A DNA stretch of 29,155 nucleotides. Origin: Vitrella brassicaformis. Lineage: Eukaryota > Sar > Vitrellaceae. Where the stretch lies: contig CDMY01000699.1 in NCBI GenBank assembly GCA_001179505.1, positions 1 through 29,155 on the forward strand, written 5' to 3'. The position numbers and the translations under genes are program-made. Shown here one piece after another: positions 1 through 11,227 of this stretch. The notes below the pieces were generated by a model, which was given only the letters and a program-made list of their open reading frames with translations, was not told where the DNA came from and did not search any database. The first letter of the stretch is position 1, and each line of letters starts with the position of its first letter.

Positions 1-529
1 TGTTCTCATCGGATGAGTGAGCGTGCCCTTTGTGCATAGGCATATGTGGATAGATTCATGGAGGCGATGTGGACAAGCGAGTGCATGGATGCCATCTGTC
101 AATTATCTCTCCTCGGATTGCCCCTAAGTTGGTTGGTTATTGTGCCTAAACTTTGCTTGACCTGTCTAAGCTCGCCCACACCTGCCAGCATCATATCCAG
201 CTCGAGCAGCTCTGCAGAATGACCGCAGAATCGACCCCAATCTCAGCAGACTCAGCCCAACCGCCCCACCGTGACGGTCGATCTCAGGAGGGCGTCTCTG
301 CAGTGCTGGGAGACGATACCTCGCCCTTGCAGCCAGCCGCTGGTCCTGTGCGGTGTTGCTCATGCAACACAGACCGGAACAGTACCACTGGATCCGAGGT
401 GCAAGAGGAAGGGGAAGAAGCGTGCCGCGAGAAGCGCTGGTGCGTAGTGCGAGTATGTGTGTGGTGGGCGCCGCCGCTGGAAGATACGCCAGGCGGGCGC
501 CGAGGATGGTGCTGGCATGGGCGGAAATT
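1..529. other. Left-edge stretch without a confident gene
   Basis: Open frames cover parts of this stretch on both strands, but none has a recognisable domain. One plus-strand reading, open from about 307 to a TAG near 446, ends in a lysine/arginine-rich tail (CKRKGKKRAARS) that resembles a nuclear localisation signal. It follows a possible acceptor (CTGCAG) near 301, so it could be the last exon of a gene entering from the left. This is weak, because the competing frame across the same bases is also open. Confidence 0.2.
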
Positions 530-876
530 GTATAGCACTCCTTCGCCAATCCGCCCTTCGTCCCACCCCATACGCTCCACCGAATATCACCTCAGAACTC
601 ACAAGGTATTCTTTTGCTGGTCCGTCCTTCTTCCCATCCTTGTATATCCCCACAAACATCACAGACATCCGTCTGAATCGAAGCATCTTTGTGCTCTCTC
701 GCTATCCCGTCCTTTTTGCCGTGCTTAATAAGAACGCCAACCGACCACTGGCACAGAAGTATGTCTTGACTGGACCAGTATTGTAGTACTCTTTTGCAGG
801 TCCATCCTTGATATCATCCTTGTACGCTCCCTCAAACAACAATGAACCTGATCTCAGGCAATGAAGCGCTCTGCAG
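530..876 (-). pseudogene. Decayed MORN_2-like repeat tract (YwqK-type)
   Basis: Read on the minus strand, the segment encodes several copies of a MORN variant motif of the form G-x-YKDG-KKDG-x-A-x-EY. The clear copies are GAYKDDIKDGPAKEYYNTG (about 835-770), IKHGKKDGIAREHKDAS (about 740-690) and FVGIYKDGKKDGPAKEY (about 660-610). A fourth, weaker one (WDEGRIGEGVLYNF) lies near 570-530. They lie in three different frames with too little space between them for introns, and stops fall between copies. Proteins with these repeats (MORN_2, the YwqK family) are usually beta-hairpin repeat proteins of unclear function. I read this as a fossil of such a gene. A sequencing error could restore one frame but would need several indels. 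Confidence 0.5.
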
Positions 877-1568
877 ACAGCTCGCTCGAAGAGGAGGATT
901 CCATGAAACCACCTCGGTCAGGTGAGCCTGCAGAGAGAAGTGCTGGCGCTTTGTGCGTATCGATGTTGATGTGTCTGTCTCTTCATATCATCCATCCGTC
1001 CATTCGTCCATGTTCACCTGTCTAAATCGTCCCACGACCGACAGCAGGCATATGATCGCAGAGACAGACCGCTACCAGTTAGTTAGTTAGTGCTTACCTA
1101 ACACACACAGACACTACCGAAGAGAGAAAGAATCATACAGAGGGAGAGGGAGAGAGGCAGGGTATTGCATGTGTGTGTGTACGTATCTATCTATCTATTC
1201 ACAAGTTGGCCAGTGGGGAGGGTGGCAGGCAGTGGGGGAAAAGAAGGCGCCAGCCACTCCGAAACAATAACAACTCCTGCACTTGCGCTTAATTACCGCC
1301 GCCCATTCCCACCGCACCCCATACCCATCCGCCCTCACTTCCTGACCGACTGACTGACTGACTGACCGACTTGTTTGTCACGCCCATCCATCCATCCATT
1401 CACACCCCCCCAGCCCCCATCACTGGCTGTTGCACAATGCGTACGCACGTACAGCATATGATTACGCATGTCGGCACCGACGAAGAACAAACGCACTGCT
1501 CTGTCGCCTATCTATATCCCTATCGTATCGTGAGTGTCATGCAGTCAGTCTGTCAGTCAGTGAGTGAG
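877..1568. other. Microsatellite-rich intergenic stretch
   Basis: No supported gene. It holds many short tandem repeats: TTAG units near 1078-1090, GA-rich sequence near 1138-1160, GT repeats near 1170-1180, ATCT units near 1187-1199, GACT units near 1348-1365, ATCC units near 1386-1399, and CAGT/GTCA units near 1540-1565. The last lie next to the stop codon of the minus-strand gene and are probably its 3' untranslated region. An ATG at 861 opens a 20-codon frame ending at a GTGAG donor-like site, but no second exon could be joined to it. Confidence 0.6.
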
Positions 1569-4500
1569 CTAGTAGTAGACAGTGCCCCGGCCGTGCGTGT
1601 GGTGGTGTTGCGGCCCCATCCCGCCCTCCTGCACCCCGCCACCACCACCAGGATGGTGGTAGGGCTGCTGGGGGTACCCGAACTGGCCACACTGCATGCC
1701 ATACTCGTGCCAGGGCCCCTCCTCGCCCCACTCGCCATGGCCTGTGGAGGGGCCGTACGGCTGCCACCCCGCATGGCCGGGATGATGGGGGTGGCCCACC
1801 CCCCCACCGTCCTGCCACTCTGGGACGCCCATGCCGAAATACCCACCCTGATGATGCGACGCATACGGGTCCGCCATGCCGTTGTCGGCGTATCCGTGGT
1901 GGTAGCCGTTGTAGCCCTGGAAGGGCGAGGGGCTCATCATGTCCGCCTCGTCACCATAGGGCGATGACTGCCCGTCGAAGCCGCCAGCGTCGTCCTGCAT
2001 GAAGTCGCTCGCCAGGCCGTTCTCGCGCGGGGGCCAGTCGAAGGTGTCATCGAAGAGCAGACTGTTGGCGAGTGCGGGCTGTGAGAGTGCAGCGGAGAAG
2101 CTGATGGGCGGGGGGGCGCGGGGTGGGCGGCCCAGGATGGATCGTGGGCGGGGAGGGGAGGCGTCGGTGGAGGGGAGGGCCCACAGGGGCGTCTCGGTGT
2201 CCTCATCCTCATTGTCGCCTTCCGTCTCGCTGTGGTTCCTGGGCGATGCGTCGTGGCTGCCCTGGTGGCTGTTACTGGTGCCCTCCCTCTCCCTCTCACC
2301 CTCCCCCTGTGACGACAGCTTCTCCGACATCCGGCCACTGCCGATGACCCCCGCCTCCCGCTTCGCCCCCTGGGCCTGAATGGCCTCCAAACTGATCTCC
2401 TCAAACCCTGGCGGCACTGACGGACCACCACCGCTACTGCCAGGTGCCTTGCCCGCCTTGCCACTCCAGTCTCCCCCTGTGGGCCGGCCCTTGCCCTGCG
2501 CAGCAGTGGGTGTATCGTCCCACCCCGCACTGCCCGCAGCAGACCCCGTGACCGACGCAGACGGCGCCGCGTTGTGATAGAAGAGCCCGCCGGGACTGAA
2601 GATTGCGCCGTAGTCGAGTGCCGTGACAACGGACGTGTTGCGCTCCTCCTCGCTCCTGCCCTCGGTGACATTACCGTTGGACGTGTCCGTCATGGTGGCC
2701 AGGGACGAGTTGGCCGGGGGCGACGAGTCGTCAAAGTCATCGAGGTCGGGCAGCAGGGAGGCCAGAGGGGGAAGGTCCAGGGGTTGAGAGCGGTGGCTCT
2801 GCTCGGCAAAGGTGGGTGCCTTGTTGCCCACGGGAGGGGGCTGCATGTCGGGAGGGGGCTGTGGGGGGGCGGAGGACGGCTTGGACAGCGACGGGTCGCT
2901 CAGCAGAGTCTGCAGTAGCTCCATGAGCTGCTCTGTAGTGCTCGTTGTTGCCCCCTGCCCACCGCTGCCACTTTGCGACCCACCGGGTCCCGACGCGCGA
3001 GACGACGCGCCATTGACATTGCCGCTACTACTGCTGCTGTTGGTGGTGGCATGTCTGAGAATGGACTCGGGAATCTGCTGTTGGATGGACGGCAGTTGGG
3101 GGCTGGCGCGTGGGACGGCCATGGGCGGCATGGTGGGGCGGCCTGGGATGCCCGCAGTGAGGGGTGAGGACCGGGGAGGGGAACTGCTCAACGATGCCAT
3201 GGAAGGGGCGGACGTGGGCGCACTCACTGGAGACACGCCTGAATGGATCGATGATCACCACATCATGAGATGACATTCATGAAGGCAGGGTTGTGGGGAT
3301 GTCTCGTGGCGTGGTCCCCACCCACCCACCTGTTGGTCCCTCTTGCTCCTGGTTATTGTTCTTGTCGCTCTGCAAAAAGTCCGCAAACGACTCGAGGAAC
3401 CGCATGATGTCTGAACTCATACGCACAGGCGACTCGTCGCCCCCGCCCTTCTGACCATCACCACCACCACCACCACCCACGGCTTGCCTCCCTTCAGCCG
3501 CCCCGTTGTGCACCGCACCCGATGGCCCGCTGCCGTATGACGATGGGGAGATGGATTGCGGCACGGTGGGCTTGGTGGCCGCCGCTGCCTTGCCCGCCTG
3601 GCTGGCGTCCTTGGTGGGAGAGGACGACAGAATGCCGACCAGTGTGTCGACCAGGGAGGCCACCAGCCCGTCGCTGGTCCCCGACTGGGACCCTGGGGCG
3701 GTCGATGACGCCGACGCCCTGGCGATGCCGCTCGCGCCAGTCAGTTGAGACATGGCGCTGAGCGACGGGTTCTGGGTCTGGGGCTGCACGATGGGCTTGG
3801 CAGCCTGCGTCTGGGGGTGGGGGTGAGCCTGCTGGACAGAGCTGAGGGCATTGCCTATAGGATTCCAGTCGGTGGGTGGCGCCGAGCCGCTGGCTGTGGC
3901 GGTGGCATGGCGCATGTGTGGCGGAGGGGGCTGCTGGGGATGTTTGGGGATGGGCGAGAGTGATGGTGGCGAGAAGGGAGGGGGCGGGGGCATCACCACC
4001 ACTCGGGGAGGCACGTAGGGCGCCAGGGTCATCATGTTGGTCGTGCTGCTGCCGTTGGTGGGGGTGAGGGAGGCCAGGAGGCTCTGCAGCTCGGGTGAGA
4101 GGGGAGGGGGGCCGCCTGACGGCATCTTGACCTGATTCGTTGTTGTGGGGGATGGCTTTGGGGCTGCATTCTGCTTGGTGGTACGGTTGGCAGGTGCTCC
4201 GAGGGAAGCGAGCAGATCCATCACCTCCTGCACGCGACGCTGCGTACCTGAACAAGGAAGGCAATCAAACCAGAAATCAGACAATCGAAGCGTTCGAGAG
4301 AAATGGTAGGCACGGTTGTTCGCTGTTTGTTGTTGAGTAATGCTGTCTTGTGTTGTGTGGTGCTGTTTACTTTGCAGTGTGAGGTCGAGTTGCATCTGCA
4401 TTTGGTCGAACTGGTGTATGGTGTTGTTGGTGCTCTCTTCCAGCTTGTTGAGCCGCCCCCCCCACTCACCACCCCACACCTCCAACTCGCGAAGGAACCC

Positions 4501-5250
4501 ATTCAGCGCACCACCACTCGACTGACAACACACACAAAGGGCAGAAGGGAGTGGAGGGAGGAAGGAACATGTGCTGTGCACAAGCCGCAGTGGTGTTTGG
4601 GGGTGTCTGTATGTCTGAGTACGGTACCTGCTGAGTAGGGTGGTGTTCTGTAGTGTTGGGCTTGGATCTGCTGGTGTCCGCAGCGGACTTGAGGGCGTCA
4701 CTGTCACCCCTGACATCGGCCTCTTTCTCATCAGCACCCTCACCTGCACGTCACATACATAGACCACAGCCAACAGCGCAAATGAGGGAAAAGATATACC
4801 CTTGCCCTGTGTCCCCATCCTCTCTCGTCCCATCCCCCGCCTCTCGACTTGCTCACCATCTGTGGCCTTCGCCTCCTTCCCATTGGTCGTTTTGACCGCC
4901 CCACCGCCCCCCTCCCCACCCTCGCTCCACTCTCCCTCACCCACTCCACTTTCCGACACGCCATGCACCTCTTTCGCAGCATTGGCACCGCTGCCCGCAT
5001 CGACGCCCTTGCTGTCGTCACACATGTCTCCATCAGCCAGTGGGTGAGGGAGGGGGAGTGGTTCGGGTCCAGTGCCGAGGTCGTTGGCGCCTTCATCCCG
5101 GCTCTCGGGGGTCGTGTGGGTCTCCTCCTTGGCCGCATCGCCTCCCTCCTCATGACTCACCACCGCCCCATCGCCTTCGAGCGTCTTGACGCAGCCCTTG
5201 GCCATCGGATCGACATGAGCATCCTCCGACATCGCCGTGGGCTCGCTCAT
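1569..5250 (-). CDS. Large low-complexity protein of unknown function, 5 exons
   Basis: Exons (minus): 5250-4857, 4743-4628, 4521-4371, 4247-3330, 3238-1569. They sum to 3249 nt, giving about 1082 residues with all splice phases matching. I recognise no catalytic domain. The N-terminus (about 1-170) is acidic and rich in Glu, Gly and Ser. Exon 3 (about residues 171-220) looks like a short coiled coil (FLRELEVWGGEWGGRLNKLE, then Gln/Leu heptads). The middle is Pro/Ser/Thr/Gln-rich with poly-Pro. A Gly/Ser region and an acidic patch follow. The last 120 residues are rich in Gly, His, Tyr and Pro, with a prion-like composition. Such make-up is common in RNA-granule or transcription-linked scaffold proteins, but that is only analogy. 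The start codon lies 25 bp from an ATG of the divergent dehydrogenase gene. The start choice is moderate: the reading frame remains open upstream. Confidence 0.6.
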
Positions 5251-5440
5251 TGGGCCTCACCAGCCTCCAACAAACATGGGCGTCGGCAACTGCTATGAAT
5301 ATGCTGACGTCGACAAAGGCTATGCAGAGCACCCGAAAGAGGAGCTCGGGGAAGGAGGGTTTAGGTGCGCGTAAAACAGGAGCGGTTTCAGGAAGCACCC
5401 TAGACGGACTTGGCCGCTTACGTCAAAAGATCTCCCTACC

Positions 5441-7333
5441 ATGGCACTCAGGCTGCCCATGCGGCTTTGTCTTCTGTTTCTGGCTGCTTGTCTTGTATTG
5501 CCTCACTGTGGTGCACTTGAGCCCGTCAGCGGGTCTGCCGGGGTCTTGTTGCAGGTCAGACCCTCCAACCAGAGTCCATGAGGGCGGTGCTGATGCATCT
5601 GTGTATTCTCTGCATCAGGGCCTGGGCGCGTTGACTCTTCTCAAAGGTGAACAACACGACGACTTGATCTGTTCTGTGTCAGGCAGTCTGTCTGTCTGGA
5701 TGTGTTACTCAACGCTCTGCGCTACACAGGGGGGCGGCGCTTGACCAAACTGCTCGGCAGGTATGTGCCCACCAGAGGCTTCGATTGGCGGCCATATGCA
5801 GGTCAGCTGACTCCTGAACACCGCAACTCATGGTATTGACTGTCTTGGCTTGTCTTCTCCTGTCACGCATGTCGGCGTCACGCAGGCGATTGGGCCGTCA
5901 TCACAGGTGCGACACTCGCTCGTCAGGCTGTCTAAACAGATTCATCCACACCATTCCAACTCTGTCTGTCTGCTTGTGGTCAGGTGCGTCCTATGGCATC
6001 GGGCGGAGTTATGCGTTGGCGCTGGCCCGTCGCGGGGTGAACGTGGTGCTGATAGCGCGGTCGCGTGACAAGTTGCAGCAGGTGGCCCGTGAGTGCGAGC
6101 ACTACGGCGTGCAGGCAAGGGTGGTGGTGCTCGACCTCTTCGAAACCTCCGCTCTCGAAATGCACAAAAAGGTCAGACACCAATCCATCCCTCCATTCTT
6201 TGAACGGCAACTGCACGAGTGTTGATGTGTATTTCCTTCGTTGGTCGTATGTCTGCAGGTGGAGAGGGCGTTGCGTTCGCTGCCTCACCGCAAGGGCGAC
6301 AATCCGCGAGTGACCATCCTCATCAACAACGTTGGTACGCACACTCAGCCCGCGACGAAAACACATCTGCGCGGGGAATGCGTGGACGTCTGTTTGCTTG
6401 CCTTTGTCTGCCTGTCTGTCTGTGTGGGTGTGTATGCAGGTGGTATCGGTCCGTCCACGAAGCGGTGGCTGGACGCCAACAGTCAGATCTCCGCATCGGG
6501 GGGAGTCAAGTTCGGCTTCCTCGACCTGCCAGTCACATTCCCTCTCGAGACCATACAGGTGGGTGGGTCGGGATGCGTTCACGTCACGGCAAAGGATCAC
6601 GGTCGTTTATTGCCCTGCTATCGTGTCAGATGAATATCGAGCCGATGGTAGGATCCTGCCTTGCCAGGCAGACGTTCCTCCACCCCGTGGTGTGCTTTGC
6701 AGGTAACCCTTACCCATGCAGTGCTGCCGATCATCAAGGAGTCCATCTGCGACCAGCAAGGAGACCCATCAGACACGGCTCCCGCCACGCGGAGGAAGAA
6801 AGGCATCGTCCTCAACGTCAGCAGCATCGCCGCACTCATCTACCTGCCCTTCAGTCGGCTACACACGGCACAACACAACACAACATCGGCCATTGTGTGA
6901 TGTGGTGCTTTCCTTTGTAGTTCCGGAGTACTGTGCATCCAAGGCCTTCGTCAACGCGTGGACGGGCAACCTGGCCTGGATGTTCAACCGCGATGACATC
7001 CTGATGGAGGCGGCGATGCCTGGAACAGTCGCCACCCCGCTCACACGCGGCCAGGGCGTTGACGCCGACGAATACGCAGAATAGTGAGCACAACGGACGC
7101 ACGCGGACAGACAGACATGCACATCCCATGCACCTACCTTTGGCGATCCCCATATTGTCAGTTCCCTGAAGCGCCTTGGTTTGGAGGGCGCCATCTCAGT
7201 GCCCCACCCCACCCATGCGCGAGGTGCGGCCATCATCCGCGCGCTCGGACCGGCCGGGGCAGTCAGCACCATGCAGCGAATGCGCCGGATCAGCGACAGC
7301 GCCAAGCGCCTTCTCGGGTGTCACAAGCAGTGA
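5441..7333 (+). CDS. Short-chain dehydrogenase, very-long-chain 3-oxoacyl-CoA reductase type
   Basis: Exons: 5441-5554, 5619-5646, 5730-5801, 5886-5906, 5984-6171, 6259-6334, 6440-6558, 6630-6647, 6703-6853, 6921-7083, 7162-7333 (1122 nt, 373 aa, all phases consistent). It is a classical SDR. The cofactor loop TGASYGIG is at 78-85, split by an intron; NNVG replaces the usual NNAG; catalytic Ser is about 253 and Tyr/Lys are 266/270 (YCASK). The NNVG...VLP...VATP pattern matches the 17beta-HSD12/KAR branch, the NADPH-dependent ketoreductase of ER fatty-acid elongation; substrate is inferred. A hydrophobic N-terminus (CLLFLAACLVL) fits an ER anchor. The start at 5441 has a good ACCATGG context. 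An alternative first exon, 5276-5364, splices in frame to 5452 and would replace the first four codons with about 30 residues. The apparent stop at 7081 is removed by splicing at 7083. Confidence 0.87.
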
Positions 7334-8754
7334 GAGGGGGTGTGACTGACGTGTGCAGACAGACAGACAGGTGTGGTCGGATGACAGAAGTTTGGCTAGT
7401 ATACGTATGTAGCGGTATGTGTAGCGGTGTATCGGTGTAGCGGTAGGAGTTTCTTACTGGGGGAGGTCGGGCGGTTTTGATGGATGGATGGATGGATGGG
7501 TAGGTAGGTAGGTGAGAGAGACGAATATTGGCTGTCTCTCTCGTGTACAGTGGTGGGACTTTTACACAGTTGCAGCAAGTGGGTGAGTGGGTGAATGAGA
7601 GAGTGAGCAAGTGGAATGGCATCAATCGTTCCGTCGTGTATCCTACTAGCTAGTACGTGTCCCGTTTGCCTAGTCCATGTCACTCGTGTGTTTGCCCCTC
7701 TCTGGTGCGTCAAGCGCAGACAGACAGATAAGCTCATTGTCCGTTAAGTGTATATCGTCTTGTGAGAGTGAACTCGTCCGCGTGCACACCACACAAGAGA
7801 CAGACAGACAGATAAAGGGAGCTGGCTGGCTGCAGAGATGGCGAGAGTCGGAAGTGCCCCGGCACACAGAGTGAGTTGAAACGAGCGAGCATTGCACTGC
7901 TGGCGCCTGGCTGACCGCCATGGGGCAGCAAGAAAACATGAGATAAAGAGCAATAGCACTGCCTGCCTGCCTGCCTGCGGGATCGATCGGCCATTCGGGG
8001 TGACTTGCATGACTTGTGGGGACCGAAGCAACAACAACAAAGAGAAATCAAAGGGGCCACACGTCAACAGCGTATACGCACAGCAATCCACAACGGTATC
8101 TCACCAACACAGGCGAGCATTATACACACATACACACACTGCACACATACGTATCTACACAACAAACAGTCAGTAGCACGGGTGAGCACCACCCATCGGT
8201 CAGCACGCCGTGTCACCGGGTCACAGCAGGCAAGCGATGTCATTCATTGATTCACTCGTGTGTTGACTCATCTTCTTAAGTGCGGCCCACGTGTGCGGAT
8301 GTGATAAAGGGATAGAGAGAGGGTGACCACTGAAAAAGAGGCGTGCAATCGCTCCTGATTCCCCCGTGCACCCACCCCACCCGATCCCCACCCCATCGCC
8401 ACCCTCCTGTGTTAGTCGTATTGTATTGTATTGTATTGCACTGCACACATTGGCCCCCTCCCTCCCCCACACAGACAGACAGACAGACAGGTGGCATGTT
8501 ACGTCTAGATGCGAGCCAATGAGAAGCACGCAGGCAGGTAGGTCGGTATGTGTGCGGGCAATCGGATAAAGGCAGGCCAACGGGTGGTGTCCCTCCCCGA
8601 CCCACCCTGCCCCGCCCCAAGTACAACAACTCAGGCACCTCTTATACCCCCGGCCACGCACACAGACAAAGCACTCTCAACACGTTCACCGCTCATTCAT
8701 CGACCAGTCCATTTCCCATCCAGCCATCCCCCCCCCATCCCTCTATCCCTTCTA
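7334..8754. other. Gene-free gap with many microsatellites
   Basis: Nothing here reads as a gene on either strand. The gap separates the 3' ends of two convergent genes. It contains TGGA then TAGG repeats (7480-7512), CAGA repeats (near 7355, 7718, 7798 and 8471-8490), a CTGC run near 7961-7977, an ACAC-rich patch near 8124-8160 and TATTG repeats (8419-8438). The right part, directly below 8755, is probably the 3' UTR of the minus-strand CCCH gene. Confidence 0.6.
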
Positions 8755-10721
8755 TCACGCGCGTCCGCTTCGGTTGAAAGTGTTCTCGCGTCTGCCGCCC
8801 CACAGTTGCTCGTCCGCCACCCCCTTGGGGCCCATGTGGGTGCCGCTGGCGGCATGTGGGTGTGGAGTGGTGTCGGTGGCGGCCTGGCCGTTGTTGCCGT
8901 CGAGGAAGTCGAGGAGCGATGCGGTGAGTCGGGAGGCCACGATGGCCGATGGGTCTGCGTGTGCGATGGTGGCATTGCTGGTGGAGTAGTCTGCTGTGGT
9001 GGTGTTGGTGGAAGGCGACGTGCAGTTGCCGATGCTGTCCTTGAGTTGCTCCTGCAACATGATCGCCTGACAGACAGACAGACAGACAGGTGTCTTGGTC
9101 TGTAGAGGGGGATCTGTGTGGATATGCCTCTCTGACCTTTGTGCTAGGGTGGTTTGGAAACGTGATGGGCGTGGAGGGCAGCACATCCTCCAGCCAGTAC
9201 GGGGGCGGCACGTCGTCAGGCATGTACCTGCACAACACAACAGCACCACTCCCAACAATACAAAGAGCTGTCTCCATTTCCCCTCTCTCCCCTGTTACCG
9301 TGGTGGCAACGTCAAGTTGGTCTGCATCATCACGCGCCCCTCAGCAGCGTCGTTGTCGTCCGACTTGGACCGTGTACTCGACTCACCCACGTCCACACCC
9401 CCCATCCCCACGCCCATACCCATCCCAACACCCATCCCCACCCCCAGACCAGTCCCGCCAAACAGCGCTCTCATGTCCGCCGCCCCCATGACTCCACTGC
9501 CCCCATCGACCACCGACTGAAACAGTGAAGGTGCCTCCAGCTCGATCTCCACCCCACTGTTGGGCAACACTAGCCCCCCGTTCTCCCGCAGGTAGTCGGC
9601 GAGCGTCTGCACGGCCGGGAACACCAGCTGGTGCTGCTCAGCAGGGGGCGGGGGTGGAGGGGGAGGAGGGGGTGGAGGTGGTGGGGGCGGTGGAGGGGGC
9701 GAGTCGACGGCGACAGCGGCATTGTCGCGGATGAAGAGTGTGCGTGCTGCTTCGGCGGCCCGCTCGGATGGTGAGAGCTCCGCGTTGCCGTGGGCGTGGC
9801 GGCACTCGGTGGACGAGAACTTGCACTGACCTGAGCATTAACAAGGCATGGGTCGGCTTGATGATCGCCCATAGCACAAATGTGACATGGTTCTCACCCC
9901 GAATCCACTGCGGACAGACTGCACACGGGAACAAGACGCAGACGCAATAAACAGACACCGGTAGACATAGATGGCAAATGGATCCTGTGGGGTCACCTTT
10001 GGTCTTTCTGAAGAGTCCGGTAGCTCTGAGTTCCGACTCAGAGTGCGCAACTGCAGACAACCACAGCCACCACAGAATGGATACACGTACGCGGATCGCA
10101 TGACACGTGCTCTCGTCAACTTACATGGACACAAAGGTCCCCGCGGACACGTCGTCCCCTGCACGCACCCATCCATCCGTTCATTCATTCATGCCACCGC
10201 ATTTTGACAAATCCGTCCGCTGTCCCTCTTGATCAGTGCTGGACCGACCTCTTTTACAGTGCGGCAGAGTGACGTGAAGTTCAGATCAGGCCCCTCACGC
10301 TGCGCAAAGAGAGAGAAAGCACACATGACCATATACGAGGAGGGTTGAGTTGAGTGTGGGTTGGGTGCGCACTGAACTGACCAGGTCGTGTATGCCGTGT
10401 GCGAATCTGCATTGGCTGGGGTGGTTCATAAAGCGACACTCGCCCTTCGCATGCCACGGACACAAACTGCAACCACAACCACATAAATGCATGGGCGTCC
10501 CTTCCTGTGTCCCTGTGCTTCTAGCTAGAGATGGTTGCACCAACCGGCTCTTGAAGAACTGAGAAAAGAATACCGACAGAGGCCATGACGCATTGTGCAT
10601 TCCTTCTCCTGTGCTGTGTCTGTCTGTCTGTCTGTCTGTTTGTTCCTTCCCCCCTCACCTGTTCTCTGAACTTGAATCGTGACTGAGGCAGCGTCAGGGA
10701 GGTCTTACGATCAGCCATCAT
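8755..10721 (-). CDS. Triple CCCH zinc-finger protein, probable RNA-binding
   Basis: Exons (minus): 10721-10659, 10558-10545, 10466-10382, 10299-10258, 10158-10125, 10050-9997, 9918-9898, 9830-9299, 9227-9137, 9066-8755 (1248 nt, 415 aa, phases consistent). Three CCCH fingers are assembled from seven tiny exons: C28-x7-C36-x8-C45-x3-H49 (preceded by FFKSRLCPW), C66-x5-C72-x5-C78-x3-H82 (CPRGPLCPFAH) and C99-x7-C107-x6-C114-x3-H118 (FRKTKVCPQWIRGQCKF). The KTK-x-C lead-in and CPFAH core are typical of tristetraprolin-like and plant-type CCCH proteins, which bind AU-rich or other mRNA elements; the target is unknown. After the fingers come a long poly-proline tract (9650-9705), a Met/Gly repeat and a Ser/Thr-rich tail. 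Exon 2 is only 14 nt but is needed to keep frame and give FFKSRLC. It faces a second CCCH gene across a shared upstream region. Confidence 0.85.
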
Positions 10722-11227
10722 CCCCGGAGTGGGTAGGTAGGCAGGTTGATCTCAACCAAACAACCACACGACTCAATAAAGAGGCGGGAGCCCAGCCCTT
10801 CCCTCACCACCAATCAGCCTGACGCACACACAGACGACCACGACAGACGCATGCATACACAAACCAGCCAGCCCTCACGCCACCCCCCCTCATGGGCGGA
10901 CCCCCCAAGAAATACATACCCGTGGCTATTTTGGTCGGGCGACAAGAGCGATGATGGGTTCTCACGGACTGGTGTTGTGTCGTGTGGGCGTCAGGCCAAA
11001 GCTCCTCACCAAGTGGTCCATAGCGTGACAGGGACACCTCGGACAGACACGCGGACAGACAGCGCGACAGGGACTAAAGCCTACGTCTGTGTGTTGTGTG
11101 GGTCACATGCGGAGCCTGAGGGGGCTTCCTGAAGCAGGGCCCTCTTTTCCCTCCTTGAGCGCGCAGGAAGATCAGATCGCAGGTTCTTCCCTTTGTCCCC
11201 CTTTTTCAAAAAAGCAAGCCCAGCAGG
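10722..11227. promoter_or_regulatory. Shared upstream region of two divergent CCCH genes
   Basis: This 506-bp stretch lies between the ATG of the minus-strand CCCH gene (10721) and the ATG of the plus-strand CCCH gene (11228), so it must contain the 5' ends of both. No TATA box or other named element could be recognised. It holds short CAGA-type repeats (11041-11070) and an A/C-rich segment (10740-10880). In-frame with the plus gene a TGA lies near 11157, which supports ATG 11228 as the first usable start. Confidence 0.5.

Noticed and set aside
153-728. 191-codon plus-strand open frame at the left edge
   Set aside because: No domain, odd composition after residue 100, and it overlaps the better-supported minus-strand MORN_2 motifs.
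861-922. Possible first exon starting MKRSADSSLEEED and ending at GTGAG
   Set aside because: No second exon with matching phase could be found, and it is antisense to sequence extending from the MORN_2 tract.
1371-3273. Several plus-strand open frames of 60-198 codons
   Set aside because: They are antisense shadows of the long minus-strand exon, caused by its GC-rich codons and lack of AT-rich stops.
7081-7083. In-frame TAG that would end the dehydrogenase
   Set aside because: It spans a GTGAGC donor; splicing to 7162 continues in frame with a typical family C-terminus to TGA 7331-7333.
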